Source: Kocuria sp. p3-SID1428 (GTDB lineage Bacteria; Actinomycetota; Actinomycetes; Actinomycetales; Micrococcaceae). From it: 64,000 nucleotides of DNA. Below the pieces are notes generated by a model. That model was not told the origin of the DNA, ran no database searches, and saw only the letters and a program-made list of their open reading frames with translations. Below are positions 60,839-64,000 of this stretch, piece after piece (the first letter of the stretch is position 1; each line of letters starts with the position of its first letter). The translations under genes were made by a program, and so were the position numbers. The stretch lies in NCBI RefSeq assembly GCF_025149945.1, contig NZ_JALXVH010000002.1:1-64000 (forward strand). Direction: 5' to 3'.

Positions 60839-61173
60839 GAAGCACCTCCGCGCGTCGTCGCGGCCCTCTCGAGGGCCAGCGCCACCAGCCCCCGCAGCAC
60901 GAGCGTGAGGTAGCAGAGGAAGGTGATGAAGACGATCTCCTCCAGAGGCAGCTCGGGCGCCAGCATGACCCCGGTCATCGGCCCCTGCCCCTTGCCGTAG
61001 TGCCCCGAGGCGATGGCCGCGAGATCCCAAAGCAGGAAGACCGCGATCCCTGCGATGACGGTGAGCGCGCCGGCTCGCGGCGCCCGCCACAGCACCAGAT
61101 GGAAACGGCGGTCGAGCAGTGCCATGCAGCCGGTCGAGATCAGCAGGGCGCCCAGGTAGATCAGACCCGTCAA
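60835..61173 (-). CDS. crtYe: C50 carotenoid epsilon-cyclase subunit
   Basis: A 112-residue membrane protein with three spans. LAPELPLEEIVFITFLCYL (about residues 70-88) holds the PxEE motif of CrtYe/CrtYc subunits. I place the start at TTG 61173, which overlaps the crtI stop as TTGA and fits the family N terminus (LTGLIYLGALLIS); the frame runs on to 61224 but that would add a basic tail. Confidence 0.87.
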   Translation of the reverse strand: MTGLIYLGALLISTGCMALLDRRFHLVLWRAPRAGALTVIAGIAVFLLWDLAAIASGHYGKGQGPMTGVMLAPELPLEEIVFITFLCYLTLVLRGLVALALERAATTRGGAS

Positions 61174-62717
61174 GGCAGCTCCCGCGCGATCCGGTCTGCG
61201 ACGATCTCGGCGCTGATCAGGCACATGGGCAGCCCGATCCCCGGGATCGTGCTCGACCCGGCGTAGTAGAGCCCGTCCACCTTCCGGGAGCGGTTGCCGG
61301 CGCGGAACATGGCGCTCTGGCCGAGGGTGTGCGCCGGACCGAGCATGCTGCCTCGCCAGGCCCCCAGGTCCTCGGAGAAGTCCGCGGGGCCCACGGTGCG
61401 CCGCACCACGATGCGCTGGGCCAGGTCCTCGTGGCCGGACCAGCGAGCCACCTGGTCGATCGCGGCATCGGCGATGGCCTCGATCCGCGGATCACCGCCG
61501 CCGTCGACGCCTCCGCGTCCCAGCTGCGGGTCGGCGGGCATGGGCACGAGCACGAACAGGTTCTCCTGACCCGCCGGCGCAGCCGACGGGTCGGTGGCCG
61601 AGGGCCTGCACACGTAGACCGAGGCAGGTTCCGGCACGCGACCGTCCGCGATGGCGGCGAAGTTGCTCCGCCAGTCCCGGGTGAAGAACAGGCTGTGGTG
61701 CGGCATCCGCTCCAGCGCACCGTCCACACCCAGCATCACGAGCACCGCGCCCGGACCGCTGGTGCGCCGGGCCCACCAGGACTCGGGGTAGGTCTGCAGG
61801 TGCCGGGGCAGCATCGTGGTCTCCGTGCGGTGCAGATCCGCCGTGGACACGACGACGTCCGCCTCCAGAACCCGCTCGAGACCCTCGGCATCGCGGAAGC
61901 GCACCCCCGTCGCCTGTGCACGTGTCCCGCGACGGCCCCCTGCGCCCGTGCGGATCTCCGTGACCTCCGCCCCGGTGTGCAACCGGGCTCCGGCAGCCCG
62001 AGCCAGTCGCTGCAGGACGGCCATGAGCTCGCCGAAGCCGCCCTGCGGGTAGAGCACCCCGCCCGTGAGGTCCATGGCGCTCATCAGGTGGTACAGCGCA
62101 GGCGTCCTGTCCGGCGATGAGCCCAGGAAGACGGCGGGATAGCCCAGGACCTGACGCAGCCTCGGGTCCCGGAATCGTCGTGCCGTGAAGCGCTCGAGCG
62201 ACTGCAGCAGCAGCGGGCCGAGCCGGTGCGCCGATCCCAGGACGCGGCGGTCCATGAAGGGCCGCAGCGAGTCGAAGGATGTGTAGAGGAAGCGGGCCAG
62301 CGCCAGCTCGTAGGTGGACCGGGCGGAGTCCAAGTAGCGCTCCAGGACCCGGCCGGCACCGGGCTCGATCTCCTCGAACCGCTCGATGTTGGTCCGGACA
62401 TCGGCCGCGATGTCCAGAGGCTCGTCGTGGCCCTCGAAGAACACTCGGTACCCGGGATCGAGCTGCTGCAGATCCAGCTGCTCGTCGACGCTCGTGCCCA
62501 TCAGCTCGAAGAACCGCTCGAAGACCTCCGGCATCAGGTACCACGAGGGCCCGGTGTCGAAGCGGAAGCCGTCAGCCTCCCACGTTCCGGCTCGGCCGCC
62601 GAGGCTCTCCCCTGCCTCCAGCAGATCCACGGACCAGCCGCGCCGGGCCAGCAGCGCGGCCGTGGCCAGCCCCGAGATGCCCCCGCCGACGACCACAGCC
62701 CGACGTTCCCGGCTCAT
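61170..62717 (-). CDS. crtI: Phytoene desaturase
   Basis: A 515-residue flavoprotein that converts phytoene to lycopene. VVVGGGISGLATAALLARRG (residues 8-27) binds FAD. LSSTIPGIGLP-type C terminus: YYAGSSTIPGIGLPMCLISA near 484 is the CrtI signature. Full family length. Overlaps crtB by 4 bases. Confidence 0.95.
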   Translation of the reverse strand: MSRERRAVVVGGGISGLATAALLARRGWSVDLLEAGESLGGRAGTWEADGFRFDTGPSWYLMPEVFERFFELMGTSVDEQLDLQQLDPGYRVFFEGHDEPLDIAADVRTNIERFEEIEPGAGRVLERYLDSARSTYELALARFLYTSFDSLRPFMDRRVLGSAHRLGPLLLQSLERFTARRFRDPRLRQVLGYPAVFLGSSPDRTPALYHLMSAMDLTGGVLYPQGGFGELMAVLQRLARAAGARLHTGAEVTEIRTGAGGRRGTRAQATGVRFRDAEGLERVLEADVVVSTADLHRTETTMLPRHLQTYPESWWARRTSGPGAVLVMLGVDGALERMPHHSLFFTRDWRSNFAAIADGRVPEPASVYVCRPSATDPSAAPAGQENLFVLVPMPADPQLGRGGVDGGGDPRIEAIADAAIDQVARWSGHEDLAQRIVVRRTVGPADFSEDLGAWRGSMLGPAHTLGQSAMFRAGNRSRKVDGLYYAGSSTIPGIGLPMCLISAEIVADRIARELP

Positions 62718-63565
62718 GGGCGGCCTCCCAGCGCACGCAGGATGATGACCGCCTTGCGCGCATCGGGCACCCGGATCCTGGTGCGCCGGATCTGCGCGGC
62801 AGGGGTGCGGCGCAGGCGCCGTGAGAGCTCGGCGAACAGCCCGTGGGCGGCACGGACCGCTCGACGGCTGTCGGGCGGCAGCTGGTCGATCGCCTCTGCT
62901 GCCACCGCCAGGTCGGCATCGATGTCATCCAGCAGCTCGTCGCGCCGGCTGTCGGTGAATGCCTCCGGATCCAGGCCGGGGAAGTACGTCCGCCCCAGCA
63001 GGTCGTGATCATCGGCCAGATCCCGCAGGAAGTTGATCTTCTGGAAGGCAGCGCCCAGTCGCTGCGCCCCGGGGGCCAGCCGCTCGTAGGCACCGCCGTC
63101 CTCGCCCAGGAAGCAGTGCAGGCACATCAGCCCGATCACCTCGGCGGAGCCGTGGACGTAGTCGCCCAGGCTCTCGTCGTCGTGGGTCCGCAGTCCCAGA
63201 TCGGCACGCATGGAGGCGAAGAACGGGCCGGTCAGCTCCGGACCGATGCCCCGCCGTCGTGCCACGGAGGCGAAGGCCTGGACCACCAGATTGGCGCTGC
63301 GCCCGTGCCGCAGGGCACGGAGGGTGTCGGCCTCGAGCTCCTCCAGCAGCTCGGAGCGCAGCTGCGGACTCAGATGCGGATCCGGGTCATCGACGATCTC
63401 ATCGGCCACGCGCACCAGTGCGTAGAGGCTGCGGATCTCGGAGCGAGTCGGCTCGGCGAGCAACCGGACAGCCCACCCGAAGGACGTCGAATAGCGGCCG
63501 ATCACCTCTGCGGCACTCGCCGCGGCCACCCGGTCGTAGCGCGACACCGGCCTCACCGCCGTCAT
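62714..63565 (-). CDS. crtB: Phytoene synthase
   Basis: A 283-residue squalene/phytoene synthase. The two Asp motifs are VRVADEIVDDPD (about residues 51-62) and INFLRDLADDHDLLG near 164. Joins two geranylgeranyl diphosphates to phytoene. Overlaps crtE by 4 bases (ATGA) and crtI by 4. Confidence 0.95.
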   Translation of the reverse strand: MTAVRPVSRYDRVAAASAAEVIGRYSTSFGWAVRLLAEPTRSEIRSLYALVRVADEIVDDPDPHLSPQLRSELLEELEADTLRALRHGRSANLVVQAFASVARRRGIGPELTGPFFASMRADLGLRTHDDESLGDYVHGSAEVIGLMCLHCFLGEDGGAYERLAPGAQRLGAAFQKINFLRDLADDHDLLGRTYFPGLDPEAFTDSRRDELLDDIDADLAVAAEAIDQLPPDSRRAVRAAHGLFAELSRRLRRTPAAQIRRTRIRVPDARKAVIILRALGGRP

Positions 63566-64000
63566 GACGCCTGCTCCCGGAGCGGAGCCGCACCGAACTG
63601 ACCTTCAGCGCTGTGCGTCGTCATGGCCGAGGCAGCCGATGCCCTGACCCGCTCGATCAGCTGCGCCACGACTGCCTCCAGCTCTGCCGGCGCGGAGGCC
63701 CGGGCGGCCAGTTCGAGGGCCTCGTCGAACTGCTGCTCGGCCAGATTCTGGACGGCAGACCTCGCCCCGCACTCGGTCAGCAGGTCACGGGCTCGCGCTG
63801 CCTGATGCTCGCCCAGGTCCGGGTCCCCGATCAGCGCGCTGAGCTCCGCCCAGCACGACGTGCCTCGAGCCAGGGCCAGCAGCGCAGTGGGCTTGGCCTC
63901 GCGCAGGTCCGAGACGACGGTCTTGCCGGTGAGCTCCTGGCGGCCGAAGACCCCCAGCAGGTCGTCCAGCAGTTGGAAGCCGATGCCGACCAGTCGGCCG
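63562..64000 (-). CDS. crtE: Geranylgeranyl diphosphate synthase (C-terminal part)
   Basis: The C-terminal 145 residues of a polyprenyl diphosphate synthase; the gene continues beyond the right edge. VGIGFQLLDDLLGVFGRQ (second Asp-rich region) and TGKTVVSDLREAKPTALLAL are characteristic. Makes the C20 precursor for crtB, which follows with a 4-base overlap. Confidence 0.92.
   Translation of the reverse strand, partial: GRLVGIGFQLLDDLLGVFGRQELTGKTVVSDLREAKPTALLALARGTSCWAELSALIGDPDLGEHQAARARDLLTECGARSAVQNLAEQQFDEALELAARASAPAELEAVVAQLIERVRASAASAMTTHSAEGQFGAAPLREQAS

Noticed and set aside
1..64000. rRNA, tRNA, transposase, integrase or prophage genes
   Set aside because: I looked for cloverleaf-like arms, conserved rRNA stretches and DDE/tyrosine recombinase motifs and saw none; a dedicated tRNA or rRNA search would be needed to be certain.

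Overview
The window is chromosomal DNA of a high-GC Gram-positive bacterium. Very high GC in third codon positions, frequent GTG/TTG starts, 4-base stop/start overlaps, a C50 carotenoid gene set (crtE-crtB-crtI-crtYe-crtYf-crtEb) and a LysG/LysE pair all point to an actinobacterium of the order Micrococcales (a Kocuria/Micrococcus/Arthrobacter-like organism). The genus is inference. I found no rRNA, tRNA, transposase, integrase, phage gene or CRISPR array.

Layout. 0-2 kb: arsenic resistance (arsC, ACR3 pump, divergent arsR). 2-8 kb: MFS exporter, a patch of tiny membrane proteins with visibly lower GC, and two divergent membrane glycosyltransferases. 8-14.7 kb: an operon of a rhodanese and two tandem secreted or anchored esterases, the lysG/lysE pair and small housekeeping-like genes. 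14.7-25.1 kb: an accessory stretch in which eight copies of a 56-58 bp near-perfect palindrome lie in intergenic gaps. The genes between them are a coupled operon of membrane-anchored winged-helix paralogues (two of three frameshifted), a flavin disulfide reductase, lactate dehydrogenase, lactate permease, a YetF protein, a MazG-like plus GIY-YIG/SF1-helicase operon, and a membrane protein split by one in-frame TAG. 25-31 kb: SelO, an HTH_42/AlkZ-like protein, an amino-acid permease, a GT2 glycosyltransferase and a collapsed efeUOB iron-uptake locus. 31-47 kb: small membrane proteins, an LLM flavoprotein, a CHAD protein, a BCCT carrier, an acyl-CoA ligase plus atypical thiolase pair, dehydrogenases and reductases. 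47-52 kb: a bile-acid-type symporter, remnants of ridA and of a flavin monooxygenase, and an Lrp / D-amino-acid dehydrogenase / PLP dehydratase module. 52-56.6 kb: an Mrr-type restriction nuclease divergent from the copper operon copZ-small membrane protein-copA-csoR, with two CsoR-type boxes. 57-64 kb: an amidohydrolase, a VOC protein, DUF2316 and the carotenoid operon, which runs off the right edge inside crtE.

Two themes stand out. First, the palindromic repeat family is confined to about 10.4 kb and occurs in divergent, convergent and tandem gaps alike. Second, several loci (efeUOB, a GNAT gene, ridA, a monooxygenase, several winged-helix paralogues) look like internally deleted or frameshifted remnants, with no mobile element in sight. 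The best candidate for an under-described functional unit is the MazG plus GIY-YIG/SF1-helicase operon, which sits between two of the palindromes.
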